Below are positions 49,603 to 61,563 of a stretch of DNA of 64,000 bases, one piece after another (positions within the stretch are counted from its first letter, which is position 1; each line of letters starts with the position of its first letter). Below the pieces are notes generated by a model, which did not search any database, was not told the origin of the DNA, and saw only the letters and a program-made list of their open reading frames with translations. Origin of the DNA: Tomocerus qinae (Eukaryota > Arthropoda > Collembola > Entomobryomorpha > Tomoceridae). Position numbers and translations under genes: made by a program. The stretch is from the NCBI GenBank assembly GCA_020055645.1, contig CM034546.1, positions 135,863,875 through 135,927,874 on the forward strand, written 5' to 3'.

Positions 49603-52202
49603 CCCTAGCTGCACAAAACCATTGGGCATACAGCGGCCTAATGAAATTTGCCGACAATCGTCTAAATCGGCCCACTGTACTTTTTGAGCGCTGGCCATGT
49701 ATTGGCCTTGTGGAGTACATTTATCATTCGGCGAAGTAAGGCCAACGTTGTCCCAACGCTTTGCCATGCTAAGTTAAATGGAAATGAAAACATGGGCCCA
49801 CGTAGGCAAAAGTGAATTCATGCTTTGATGCCAACAAAATGCCGCTTATGGATATTATTATTATGCTTTTCAGAAATAAATATTTAATTACATCAAAATA
49901 ATAATATTTTAGCCATTTATTAATTATATACGCCAGTCACCGGTAAATGAATACTAATACATAAATCAATTCTTAAGGCACTACAATGTATTATATTTTT
50001 AAACAAATCAATTAACTTACTACATTATTAACATCATGATTTGAATTTAATTCTGTATTTGGCAATTCACTTTGGTCTATCGGAATATTTTCCATTTCAT
50101 CATTGACTTCAAGGTTATTTATGTATGAGGCGATCCTTCTCCGCTTAGTTGACGGTGGTAGGGAACTTGATTTAGGGCATTTTGACAAGATACTTGTAAT
50201 CGTCGTCGAACTTCGCGACCCCCGTTTCTGTCCTTCGCACAACGAAGCCATTGCATTATTGTTGGGTCGATTTGATTATCAGTACTATTTTGGGCAATTA
50301 AATTACCTCTGACAGAACCTAAAATAAAAACGCAACAATTAAGTATTTAGCAATTGCGATATGTATAGGTTGTAGTGAAGCTTGAAATGCGCAAACGTCC
50401 CATAACTCTATAATGTTTTGGCTATGGTATCTGTCCATAAAAAAATATAAGTATTAAATTACTTACTTTTAATTATAATGTGGGGTTGAGAACCACTAAA
50501 CTTTTGTTTTCCATGTCGGCCGGTAAAATTACAAAGAGTATCTAAAGGATATCCAACTGTACGGGCAAGAATTCTTTGCGTAATTGAACTTATCGATGTT
50601 CCACCGATTGCTTTTAGATGATTCATCTAATGAAAAAGACACCACATTTTAACATTTCGTAAATTAAAACCGTATTTCATTGACGGCTTTCTTTAAATTG
50701 TATTTAAAAATATTTTTATTACAAAAATTACCAAAATGCTTTTATTTTTCTGATCATTATAAATCCAGTCATTGAGAGAATTGAAGCTATCAACACTGTT
50801 GACAGGAAGGTCGGGAAGCTGAACTTCGATGTTGACGACAGATTTTGCGGAATTTATGAGTTGAACCAGTTCCTTTAATTCCCCTTTCACTTTGACAGTC
50901 TCTCTCCGAATTTTTTTAAGTTTTCCTGTAGTCAAATATATAAAAATAAATTTAAGACAAAAAAGCTAAAAAAGATGCTTTTTAAATTTTTTAACAATCA
51001 ACAACTTATTGCATTTGGTATATAAATTTTGGTATTTAAGAAAATTAAAATCCCGTTGAGTACAAATTTATGTATATCAATTGTATAAATGTGTGTTTAC
51101 ACTGAAATTTTAAATACTTACGATTAGTAAGGGTTTTAAAATACTCCAAATCGCGTCTTAAGTCTCCTACCGGATCACATATTACAACATCCTCACTTCG
51201 GTCGTTCAAATTGATGGGCAAAAAAACTTCGTTGAGGGGTGTTTCGTTTGCATTTTATGACAGATCTTCATTTACTGGTTCATTTATTGCAATCGGGCTC
51301 CCTAAATCAAAGTTATCTTCTTGACTTTGATTTATTGAGTCAACTGTCGTTGAATTAAATTCTAATCGGCAAACTTTAGGTTTTGACTTTCGCTTCCGTT
51401 TGGTCCGGCTTGGCGTAACGTCCTTGTCACTTATTTCCAGAGTGGAAGTATCTTCAGCTTGTATGGCGAGTTTTCTGGCTAACTTATAATCATCTAAAAA
51501 TTAAAAAAATGTATTTGAAAACCAACAGTCAAGTCTAAATCTATATGTGCCCTCAATCATACTGTAGTTCAAAAACATATGTATGACGATGAATATTTTT
51601 ATCTTACCACACTGCTCTAATTTTCTGCATTCGTAAACTTCCCAATTGTCCTCTGGTGGATTGCAATTAATAACTAAATTGGTAAACTTTGGTCCAGAAC
51701 ACGGTGGCCAATGACAAATATCAAAATTTTCTGAAAGCCAAACTGTTGGGACGGCAGCAGTTGTATTTTCATGGTCAAAGGCAACTATAGTATATTTTAA
51801 CATTTGAAACTTTTTAAATATCGGGAATTCAAAAAAACTGAATTAATGCAATGAAAAAATGAAGCACGTCGCACGTCGAATGAAGTCGAGAGAATGGCCG
51901 TTGGTCATTTAGGTTTAAATTGAGTACTGAAACGAGAAGTATCTGTTGAACTAACGCTGTGTATTGCGCCGCAAGTAGATGTACATAAACTCGCTTGTGG
52001 CGCAAGGGAACTATTTTGCACATTGCCTACCAAAAGCCAACACTAGCCCGCTAGCCCAATGTCGCCGTCCAACTTATATATTACAATGAATACATTTGGT
52101 TGGGAAACTGCATTTGGTAGTACCATTCGCCAATGTCCCCAAATCCCCAACGTTGCCAACCAAAATCAAATGAAGGCCCAATGGTGTGTGCAGCCTGGGA
52201 TC
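49603..52202. mobile_element. transposon-like bracket around the DUF4806 gene
   Basis: The motif CC(C/A)(T/G)(A/G)GCTGCACA followed by ACCATTGGGC occurs at 49603-49632 and, inverted, at 52171-52202. Both ends are followed inwards by further CCAACG/GTTGCC-type short motifs (49720-49765 and 52020-52165). The 2.6 kb between holds a single gene, the DUF4806-type gene. This looks like a DNA transposon carrying that gene, or the gene with a MITE-like element on each side. No target duplication could be fixed, and no transposase is visible. Confidence 0.5.
50119..51803 (-). CDS. DUF4806-type protein gene with one in-frame stop (possible pseudogene)
   Basis: Five exons, 51803-51608, 51493-51122, 50925-50732, 50626-50467 and 50318-50119, have consensus splice sites and fully consistent phases, for 373 codons. 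The N-terminal part (V-P-T-V-W-L ... C-H-W-P-P ... W-E-V-Y-E-C-R) is the short domain often found in front of DUF4806. Exon 2 is a basic, disordered linker. The C-terminal part (N-D-W-I-Y, then G-G-T-S-I-S-S-I-T-Q-R-I, then N-F-T-G-R-H-G-K-Q-K-F) matches the DUF4806 pattern of unknown function. A TAA at 51257-51255 interrupts exon 2 at about codon 145, with coding sequence continuing in frame beyond it. It could be a recent nonsense mutation, polymorphism or assembly error. The surrounding inverted repeats suggest a transposon passenger. Confidence 0.7.
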
Positions 52203-52440
52203 CTCAAAAACTGTTAAATTATGTTTTAACATGATTTTTCCACAGATAGATTGAATAGATTTCTAAACACCATTTCAAAATGTCTTAATGAATTTTTAGA
52301 TATGTAAACAGTGGCAAAAATATTTTTAATATTAATAAACGATAATAAATAATGTGATAGTAGGCACAGTTTGAAATTAACACACTCTACAAACATATTT
52401 ATAGTAGTAGCGAAGCACAAAATTAAATTATTGACACAAA

Positions 52441-54702
52441 CTACATTTTACTGGATTCTGATGGTTTATCTGAGGCTTTTCGCTTAAAAGTGCGATTTGG
52501 GTCATGAACTTTCATATGGATTCTCATATTTGTCATACTCTTCGTAATTTTTCCACATTGGGGACAAACGAATGTTTTCTGATTTCCATGCATACGAATC
52601 ATGTGCTTTCTAAGGCTGTCACTGTGTTTGAGACTAATCCCACATTCCTTGCATCTGAATAACTCTTTGTCAAGATTTTCATCTTTGTGTGCCCTTATTG
52701 TATGCCTTTGTAAATTTCTCATGCTGTTGAAAGTGTTTCCGCATTTGTCACAAATAATTGAATTGGGAGTAGTAGGATGATGATTCTCTATATGTCTGGC
52801 TAAACAATATCTGTTCAAATATTTCGCTTCGCAAAAATTACATTTTAAGCTAAGTTCGTGTAATTCGGAATGTTCCTTGTTTTGATGAACATATAACAAG
52901 GAATTCTTGCTAAAAGATAAACCGCAGACGTCACACACTACAGGTTCCTTAAATATGTGTCTTCTTTCATGTTGCTTCAAACCTGCCAAACTACTATGGC
53001 CGCTACCGCAAACGCATTTCAGTATCTTTCCTTCTTCTATTGGCTTCCTAACTGCTGAAAAAAATAGTTTATTATCCGTGACTTGTCCCTGATTGCTTTG
53101 TACATGATTTATTGGTTTTTGAGTTTCTTCATTTTGGAACTGTTTGCATTCGGAAATGTTTTGCGAATAATCACCAGACGATGATCCAGCTTTACTCATA
53201 TCTGATATTTGTCCATTATTTCTAGTCCTATTTTGAACTCTCGCCTCTAACAATGACTTCAATTGTAACCCTGGACAGAAATAAAAGAAAAATATGGATT
53301 ACGATACTTTATATAGTACTAAATAAATAATTTTGGTTATTATTTAAATAAATGGCAAGGAGATTATTTATTAACCTGCCATTTTACCTGAAATCAAGAT
53401 ATGTTTGTGTTGTAAAAAGGAAATAGTAGGAAAAGAGGGTATAGATTAGCTTGATTGAAAATTTTCCTATAACTTTTTATAAAAAACCAAAAAATGTAAA
53501 AATGACAAAAATGACCCTGGGCTAGACTTAATATTTAGTTCCATGAGACCAATCGTTATTCGATTAACTTACTCGCTATTTCTTCTTCCTCTTTTGTAAG
53601 AATTCGTTTCGCTATCTTCAGTTTTTTATTCTGTTTTGCATCTTCATCTTCACAATCAGATTTGGGGACTTTGGCAGTTTTTCTCGTATTTGACAAGACG
53701 GAAGTTGACTTTTCGGACGTGGTCGAATGGCTTTTACTCGACGAAGTCGGTTTTGTTGAGCCTTTGAAAGAAAAGCAGATTATTTACACTGGGCACCCAT
53801 TTCATGTATTTACTATATTGAATTTAAAAGTGTGATAAATTTGTTTAAAAAATGAATTTACGTGATTTCTTAGAATGTTTTTTTGTATGACATCTTTTGG
53901 AGCGATCTTCTTTCTTCATCTTTATAACCGACCCTTTTATTTCCTTTTTTATGTCGTAAATAGTCTTTCTTACGCCATGCCGACGTTGGCGAGAAGATCG
54001 TCTTACTACATTGTCATTAACAGGTTCGATAGTGTCAGTAGCCGTGTCTGCAAGTGGGTCAATTTTTACATCGTTTTCGTGATCACTTTCAAAATAGTCG
54101 TATTCTTGTTCGAATTGATATGTTGGAAACATATCTTCATCTGGGACACCCGCTGGCTCGGGCGATGTCAACGTTGATTTTTCTAGAGGCCTATTGCCCA
54201 AACGGACAGTATTATTGACATCATGTTCTGTTGCACTAATAGAGTCTTCCCCTTCGAAAGTTCCCTTTATCAATTTATTTTCCTCTTCTTGATCCGTTTC
54301 AATTTTTATAGATTTAGGAAAAAATCTTTTGATGGCTCTAGTTAGAATTGAAGTTTCATCTGACAGATTTTTTAGTTGATGAACAGCCACATAAACTTTC
54401 TTGAAGATCGATACGCAGCTTCTGCAAAGGGGAAGTCCATGCTCGACAATGTATTCACTGGTTTCTACCACTTGATTGAATCCAAACAAATGGTCATTTT
54501 CTCCACTGTAGTTTAAAAATTCCGTTGCTAAATTCATTGCAGAAAATCCAAAAATCTGCACAACTGCGTCAAGGATGCCGATCTCTTCGATTTTTGAACA
54601 GGTAGCCTCATCAACAATTGTGATAGTAGTGAAAATTTGGCTGGCCCTGCTAAATGTAATTGCACAATTTGCGCAGTGTCTACTAATAAACGAGTTGTCC
54701 AT
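52441..54702 (-). CDS. ZAD-like C2H2 zinc-finger protein, paralog 2
   Basis: A probable nuclear DNA-binding protein, 619 aa in three exons: 54702-53862, 53761-53573 (189 nt) and 53270-52441, both introns in phase 1. The N-terminal module has C10-x2-C13 and C93-x2-C96, then an acidic linker. Exon 2 is Ser/Thr/Lys-rich and may carry nuclear localisation signals. Exon 3 encodes six fingers, the first again with C-x-C spacing (K-C-V-C-G). Upstream in-frame ATGs exist (54750, 54720), but 54702 is preferred because M-D-N-S-F aligns with the start of the paralog at 33597. The finger sequences are similar but not identical between the paralogs, so DNA specificity may have diverged. Confidence 0.88.
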
Positions 54703-54750
54703 AATTTTATTTCGTTCAAACATCCAAGTCTGAAGTCCAAGATCCAACAT

Positions 54751-55901
54751 GTGTTAGTCAACAACAGTAAATTTCAAACCGAGAATCTGTCCGGGGTTTT
54801 TGTGAGGTGTTTGCAAGGTATAGCACTGCACTACACGCTTTTACACCCCAGAACGACAAGGACAAGACATGCAAATGCATGCATGTTTAACCAGTATTTT
54901 TTGTATTTCCATTTGTTTAACTTATTCGGCCTAGGATTATTGCGACTTTGCGACAATTATAATTATAATATTCTAAAAGAAAATGCCAAGGACACTTGGA
55001 ATTGGAAGACATTTAAAAGATGATCAGAAATAATTTTTTGAAAATAAAAAAATAAGTAGGAACTAATTTAGGTCTACAAAAAGGTTTAAAACTTTAAAAT
55101 AGAAAAAATATGGCTTGCAAGCCCCTAAGTAATATACTTTTTTATTCCTTTTGAAAGCTATCCGTACATCTGTATGCAATTATCCAAAATGCTAATTACC
55201 CCTTTGGAGTTTTCCTTCCTCAAAGTGCATTATGGTGAAAGCTATCAAGCTGCGTATTCTTTTATAACCAAAATGCATCAGCTGCCAAAATTTTTCTTTT
55301 ACTTACCAGTGCTTCAGAATTTTAAACCAACCTGATAAGTTTTTCAGTTGCGCGTAAATATTAGGAAATAAAACTGAACTTTGCGGCCTCATTTTATTGC
55401 ACAGAATCAACAGTTGTACATGAAGATATTGAGCGATTGATTTAATTTCGAAAACTCAATATGTGAGAATATTAACAACACTAATTATTGTCGAGATCAA
55501 TTTTGAAAACATGCCACCTGAGAATTGATTAACTAAAGTAAGTAAAGAATTTTATTGCAATATAATATAATGCTATTTGTGTCACATTTATTATTTTCAC
55601 TTTACATTTTTACAGTATAGGTGTCCGTATTAAAATAGCGTGTAACAATTAGTATATATGGTATCATGCAACTATAAATTAATTAATATTGTGCGAATTA
55701 TAATATAATGATATTATTAATAATATCACAGGATTCTGGAGAGGGTGCAGCCTCTCTCCCTAAATCTGTTAAATTAGGTTTTTTATACAAACAATACCAA
55801 AAATTGCAAAATCTTGTCATGCTTTCAGCTTATTATTGGTCAATAGTTTTCATTTCAATGCGCCCCCTTGAACAAATTCTTTTAATGCTAAAAATGCTTA
55901 A
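54751..55901. other. intergenic region
   Basis: AT-rich spacer. Small open frames, for example 54637-55023 and 55708-55911, overlap a gene in antisense or run into a MITE and have no coding features. Confidence 0.4.
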
Positions 55902-56279
55902 GGGTGGTTAATAGTGGGGTAACTTGAGCATACAGTTTGTGGGCATTTCTTAGGATTAGAGTATAGCCAGTATATTTACTTACCAAATGTCGTCAAAATT
56001 TCCAAAAAAGTTGAAGGTGAACACTCGGACTTGTGACTCAGGAAAATTTCTAATAAGTTTTGAATTATAGCGTTGGCGTTAAATCATGTTTTCCTGCTAA
56101 CGCTATAATTCAAAATGTATTAATTTTTTTAATATTTCGGAGCCTCAAGTTCCAGTCATTTACCTTCCGCCACTTTTTGGAAATTTTGAAGATTTTTGGG
56201 TAAGTAAATACTGGTTATACTCTAATCCTAAGTAATACACACAAAGTGTATGCTTAAGTTACCCCACTATTAACCACCT
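55902..56279. mobile_element. palindromic MITE with TTAA flanks
   Basis: A 378-bp element whose ends GGGTGGTTAATAGTGGGG and the complement of AGGTGGTTAATAGTGGGG form long inverted repeats. TTAA lies immediately outside each end (55898-55901 and 56280-56283). TTAA duplication is typical of piggyBac-type transposition. A second, central palindrome (TTGAATTATAGCGTT against AACGCTATAATTCAA) lies at about 56058-56115. It ends only 20 bp from the stop codon of the receptor gene and may overlap its 3' UTR. Confidence 0.8.
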
Positions 56280-56298
56280 TTAAACACTACACTTTACA

Positions 56299-57538
56299 CT
56301 ATACATCTTCCATTTCAACATTGAGTAATAAGTTGAAAACATTATTAAAAAGTACGTACATAAATGTAGAGTAGGTAGCTTTTGTAAAATAGAAAAACTG
56401 TCCCATGCAAATTCTTAAAGTTTTGAACGAAACAAAATATTTCCGCGATAATTTATTTCCATTCGTGCTGTAGGTCCAAAACTTTTTGAATTCGATTGAG
56501 TATGTGTTAGGAAGAGCTCCTTGTCTAATAGCAAAATATTCAAGAACAAAAAATACAGTGATGGCGATAGGCATTACTAAATAAAGAGGCATTCCCATTG
56601 TCGAATGTAAACGAAACATGCTAAAAATGGCTATCGAATGCATTATTTGAGCAGCAAGCAAAAGCATGGGTCCTGTAAGTATGACTAATCTATTTCCGAT
56701 AATAGTAATAAGATGATACATCGGGTACAAATTAATAGCAGAAGCTACAGTGAGTTTTCTCCTTCGAGGTTTTTGGGGATGACCTACTAAAAGTTCGGTT
56801 AACTTAGAAAACGACTGAAAATATAGAGCCATGAAAATTAAAATCAAAAGCGCGGTCATTAGGGCGAAAAATGTCACTGTGAATAAAACTAGTGCAAAGA
56901 ACAATTTAGGAACAATATGGGGTTTTAACGAAGGGGCTAGGAGATCTAAAAGTGGATGTTCTTTAATCACAAAGATTATTAGTGGAGACAAACATGATAC
57001 GAATACAAAAGCTGGAGTTAAAAGTTTGACACTAAGTCCAAATACATCCAATTGCGAATTTCTTATTTTCAAATCTTCTTGGAAATATTCTGGAAATAGA
57101 ATTAAGTATCATCAATTATCTATAACCATTCGAATAAAAATGTGTACAAATATAAATTTTATACTAACTTGACATCTTTTTGTCGAAATACAAATACACA
57201 TTGAAAATGAAGAGAGACTCCTCAAGCGAAATGTAGAATTGTTGGAAATTTGTCAGGACGCCCACGCCGTAAAGGAAAATTAAAAACGTTGCAATTGTGG
57301 TAAATACAACTCCATAAGGTGGAGGCGAGTGGAATAATTGATAACCAAGGCAGGTGATTCCATAAATGATTATTAAACTGGTAATGGCATTCAAAAAGTA
57401 CCAAACGTATATTCTGTATCGATTTTTAACTAGTTCGAATTTATTTGTAGTTGTGTTGTATATGTAAGGACCAAAGTAGAAAGTGTCACACAACGTAAAA
57501 TAACCGTACAGCGCTGATCTCAGTATAACGGTACTCAT
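56299..57538 (-). CDS. gustatory-receptor-like 7TM chemoreceptor
   Basis: A complete chemoreceptor of 386 aa in two exons, 57538-57169 and 57089-56299, with a phase-1 intron of 79 nt (GTTAGTA donor, TATTTCCAG acceptor). About seven hydrophobic segments are visible. The C-terminal end contains K-T-L-R-I-C-M-G-Q-F-F-Y-F-T-K-A-T-Y, the conserved last loop and helix of gustatory receptors, followed by F-N-N-V-F-N-L-L-L. It is only distantly related to the duplicated receptors at the left, and its intron falls at a different place, so it belongs to another branch. A TTAA-flanked MITE lies directly downstream. Ligand unknown. Confidence 0.88.
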
Positions 57539-58481
57539 TATTATAATTTATTGGAAATTATAAGAGACTATTTCACTATATAATACGAATCAGTTTCCAA
57601 ATTGTATTTACAATTAAGTCTATAGTTGCAAAGGGCCAGATTAAAATGATTAAGTATTTATTGTGAATCACTCTGATTAAGAATACCTTTTATGTGCTAT
57701 ATTTCCAGATCCTACTTTTAATGTATTAAAATCAAAACTAAAGTGCTAAGTCTTCTATAGCTAGTATAATAGGATGGTATTTTATATATCACTAAAACAG
57801 TCCAAAAATCGTTAATTCATGAAATATTATTCACTTATATAATATTTTGGAAAATTGTTGCATTTTGTAAAAAACTGAACTTAAAGCCCAAGTGTGTATT
57901 TTTATGTAGGACGATGACTTAGCGACTGTCATCAAGCTCAATTTGGCTGGCATAGCTGAAGCTTGTTTAATAAATGGTGTGAGTGTGAATGTGAATATTG
58001 ATTGAATAATGATCCTTTCTACAATTTTAAAATGCTAAAGCGTCAATTTTTTTCTTGTTTTTCCTTTTGGTTTCCATGTAAAAATTAACTTTAAACGTGC
58101 ATGGCAATTTCATATAACGATAGCAGCATTACTTTAGAACAGTAAGTGGCCATTTAAGCATAAGCCACTTTTTGAGGAAAAAAGCTAATGTTCGGCTAAT
58201 CATACTTAATTATATTGGCAATTGTTTAGATTGCTATGCTAGTCCGACAGATAACATTTTTAGCCATATTTTGCTACAAATCTACCTTCAAATCAAGAAA
58301 TTGCCATGGCTTAAATAAAACACGCGAAGCCGGAAAGATATTCAAATTTAATATAATAATATGGTAAAACATTTACGTAAACATTTAACAGCCTCAACGT
58401 CGTTATAAAATAGAATTATAAAAAAGATAGAAGGGACATGCCCTATCTGCCTGTGTTATAAGCTTTTCCATCATGTACCTT
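57539..58481. other. upstream region of the receptor gene
   Basis: AT-rich sequence that should contain the receptor promoter. No specific motif or gene was recognised. Confidence 0.35.
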
Positions 58482-58657
58482 ACTTTATCCTTGAAGGCAT
58501 TTTTTATTCATTGGTCGGTTGCAAAGTAGAGCCCCGAGACGCGGGAATATGAATATCTGCAATGCTTAAGCACCACAAATATTCATATTCCCGCGTCTGC
58601 GGGCCCTACTTTAACCTCATGGTTAATTCTTTCAAGGATAAAACAAAGTGTCTCACA
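58482..58657. repeat. long imperfect hairpin
   Basis: Inner arms 58523-58556 and 58579-58612 (34 bp each, three mismatches, including GACGCGGGAATATGAATAT) are separated by a 22-nt loop. Weaker outer pairing continues with TATCCTTGAA on both sides. It may be a palindromic MITE; the inner 90 nt also has the size of a microRNA precursor. Confidence 0.7.
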
Positions 58658-58958
58658 AATCAAACGATAAAAATAATGTGCTGAATGTCTCCTCTATTCT
58701 TACTATTTACTATCTCTATTCGTTATAATTATAGAACATTGTTCCCTGATACATTTCGACTAATTTAATGTATTTTACTGCATTGCGACACAATTTAACT
58801 CGTATATATTTTTATATACACTTATGGTATAGATATTTAGGCAAATGTCGTAATAGAACTACTCACATGAAGATGTTACTTTTAAAAGCAGGATGTACAT
58901 AATAAAACATATCGCATATGTACATACATGTGGTAGACTGGGAGGGATATAATGGCTC

Positions 58959-60335
58959 TCTCAGACTAGACTGAGAGGGATACATTTGGTCATAATTGTA
59001 TGATAGTTAGTAAGCGGTAATAGTTAGAGAGATGATTAACCCACAGTTGATTAAAAGTAGTTTAATTAGCCTAGGTTTGAAATATTCATAATCTCGATCG
59101 GTCATCGTAATCAAAAGATATTGCAATAAAAGTTAAAGTGTTAAAAGTGAATTTATGTAATATCTTTTGAATTGGACGTCCGATCTTAATAATATTTCAA
59201 ATAAGGCTAATTAAACTACTACTATTAATCGATGAGCATGCTGGTATCATCTCTCTAACTGTTACAGTTTAGAAATTACCATTTTATGACCACATAGATA
59301 TCCCTCTCAGCAGGCCCGCCCCGAGCTCAATTGTCACCCTGGGCAAAATATAAATGCCGCCCCTCACGAACAATTTCACTATATAATTATATTCTCGCTA
59401 CGAAACATCACTTACGCATTTAGGACACCCATCCCCGAAATCTAAAAACTTAGCACCCAGTGTAATTATCGGTCATGTTTAGGACATTTTTGACTAATTT
59501 TCGTCAAAGAAAGCAGGTACCGCATTTAGAAGTCCATTTCGGAGGGGTAAAGATATGATATGACTATGACAATATATATTGGGCATAATCGCGCGAAGCG
59601 CGAAAAATTTTGTCTTATTTTGTCTAAAATGAGTCAAAAAACCTAAAAGTCGGGCTCCACGAATTTCTCGTTCTGTATAAGTACTAATACCCCCTCCACG
59701 AACTTCAAGAAAAGCGCAAATTTCTTTTTTAATATACAAAAAAATTTGCTTTCGTACGATTTTTAATCATTTTTAAGCAATTTTTGAATTTAAGCCAACT
59801 TTTTTCCGAATATTGTTAATAAATATCTGGCTTTATTACATCATTATTGCCCCACTGTACGAAAATTATACCTATAAATACGGTACTGCAGTACCGTATT
59901 TATAACTCATACTTGTATACTGCAGTGATAATATATACAAATATACATCATTGAGTGTAATTAGATTATTTTGACAAATGAGTCAAAATTGAGCTAAAAT
60001 CTTATAACGTTTCTAGTATATGACTTTGACTTTTATTTACTTCGATTTCAGAAATACGGCCCTGATCTGCATTGACTCAAATATGTTTTATAATAAGTAA
60101 TATCGGTATGAGTGACCAGCGAATCATTTATTTTGAGAACTATTGTTTGCAATCGATTCTCCAAAATAAAAATACAATTCGACAGAGAAAATTTTAACTG
60201 TTCTATTTGTGCTAAATTTGCCAAATTATATATGCTAATTTTGGTATTTTGCCGCCCCCTAAATTTAGCCGCCCTGGGCGGTTGCCCTGCTCGCCCATGC
60301 CTCCGGGCGGCCCTGCCTCTCAGTCTAGTCTGAGA
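58959..60335. mobile_element. palindromic MITE, interrupted by a hAT-type element
   Basis: The left end TCTCAGACTAGACTGAGAGG at 58959 and its complement ending at 60335 become the ends of a 364-bp inverted-repeat element once the 1005-bp insertion and one copy of its 8-bp duplication are removed. Inner arms also pair (GTTAGAGAGATGAT at about 59029 against 59253, and TTAGCC against GGCTAA). Confidence 0.78.
59311..60315. mobile_element. hAT-type non-autonomous element, 1005 bp, nested
   Basis: Ends CAGGCCCGCC and GGCGGCCCTG are inverted repeats. The 8-bp sequence CCTCTCAG is duplicated at 59303-59310 and 60316-60323. Both ends are GC-rich (GCCGCCC motifs) while the middle is AT-rich, with no transposase frame. 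It is inserted in the right arm of another MITE and is therefore the younger of the two. Confidence 0.88.
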
Positions 60336-60464
60336 TATATACATGAATATCTAAATCTAATATAACATTGAAATTATTTTACTTTCTGTGCTTAGGACCC
60401 GTTTTGTTACGTGTCGATATTGGGATTTTGTGATATTCAGCCATAACTAAGCATAGTCTATTTT

Positions 60465-61443
60465 CGTGTCCGGCGAGGTGGCCCCATGGAAACTGGCCCC
60501 CCGGACACCTGGCCCCATGGCAAGTGGCCCTATGGATAGCTGGCACCAAATGGGAGGAGCTTCCGTGTATAGTCCGAGCTTATCGATGTTATCGATTCGA
60601 TATCGATATTGATGCTAAGTCCCATGATAATTCCCCATGCTAAGTCCAATGCTAAGTCCAATACTAAGTCCAATGCTAAGTCCCATGCTAATTCCCCATG
60701 CTAAGTCCAATGCTAAGTCCAATGCTAAGTCCAATGCTAAGTCCCATGCTAATTCCCCATGCTAAGTCCAATGCTAAGTCCAATGCTAAGTCCCATGCTA
60801 AGTCCAATGCTAAGTCCCATGCTAATTCCCCATGCTAAGTCCAATGCTAAGTCCAATGCTAAGTCCAATGCTAAGTCCCATGCTAATTCCCCATGCTAAG
60901 TCCAATGCTAAGTCCAATGCTAAGTCCCATGCTAAGTCCAATGCTAAGTCCCATGCTAAGTCCAATGCTAAGTCCCATGCTAATTCCCCATGCTAAGTCC
61001 CATGCTAATTCCCCATGCTAAGTCCCATGCTAATTCCCCATGCTAAGTCCCATGCTAATTCCCCATGCTAAGTCCAATGCTAAGTCCAATGCTAATTCCC
61101 CATGCTAAGTCCAATGCTAAGTCCAATGCTAAGTCCAATACTAAGTCCAATGCTAAGTCCAATGCTAAGTCCAATGCTAAGTCCAATGCTAAGTCCAATG
61201 TTAAGTCCAATGTTAAGTCCAAGGCAAAATCTTTCTAAGAAATTAGTTGGTTAAATTAGATTAGGTTAGGTTAGATTAGGTGTACATTGATTGGGAAAGG
61301 GATTGATGCATGACGAGCTCATTGATAAGCTCGGACTATACACGGAAGCTCCTCCCACTTGGTGCCAGCTATCCATAGGGCCACTTGCCATGGGGCCAGG
61401 TGTCCGGGGGGCCAGTTTCCATGGGGCCACCTCGCCTAACACC
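60465..61443. mobile_element. MULE-like foldback element with satellite core
   Basis: Inverted repeats of about 125 bp (60465-60590 and about 61315-61443; GTGT-x2-GGCGAGGTGGCCCC at the tips) flank a core of 11-13 bp tandem repeats (ATGCTAAGTCC and ATGCTAATTCCCC) at 60610-61225. A perfect 9-bp target duplication GTCTATTTT lies at 60456-60464 and 61444-61452. Long inverted repeats plus a 9-bp duplication fit Mutator-like transposition. No transposase is encoded. Confidence 0.85.
60610..61225. repeat. 11/13-bp satellite array inside the MULE-like element
   Basis: About fifty units alternate between AATGCTAAGTCC, CATGCTAAGTCC and CATGCTAATTCCC, arranged in higher-order blocks of roughly 85-140 bp that themselves repeat. 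Confidence 0.92.
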
Positions 61444-61563
61444 GTCTATTTTAGCTGTCTATATGCATATTTTAGTATTTGTAGACATGCAATTTTCTAG
61501 GCGAAAGAAAGCGTTAAGCTATAATATGGTCATAGCTGTACCTAGTGATTAAATTAAAATGAT

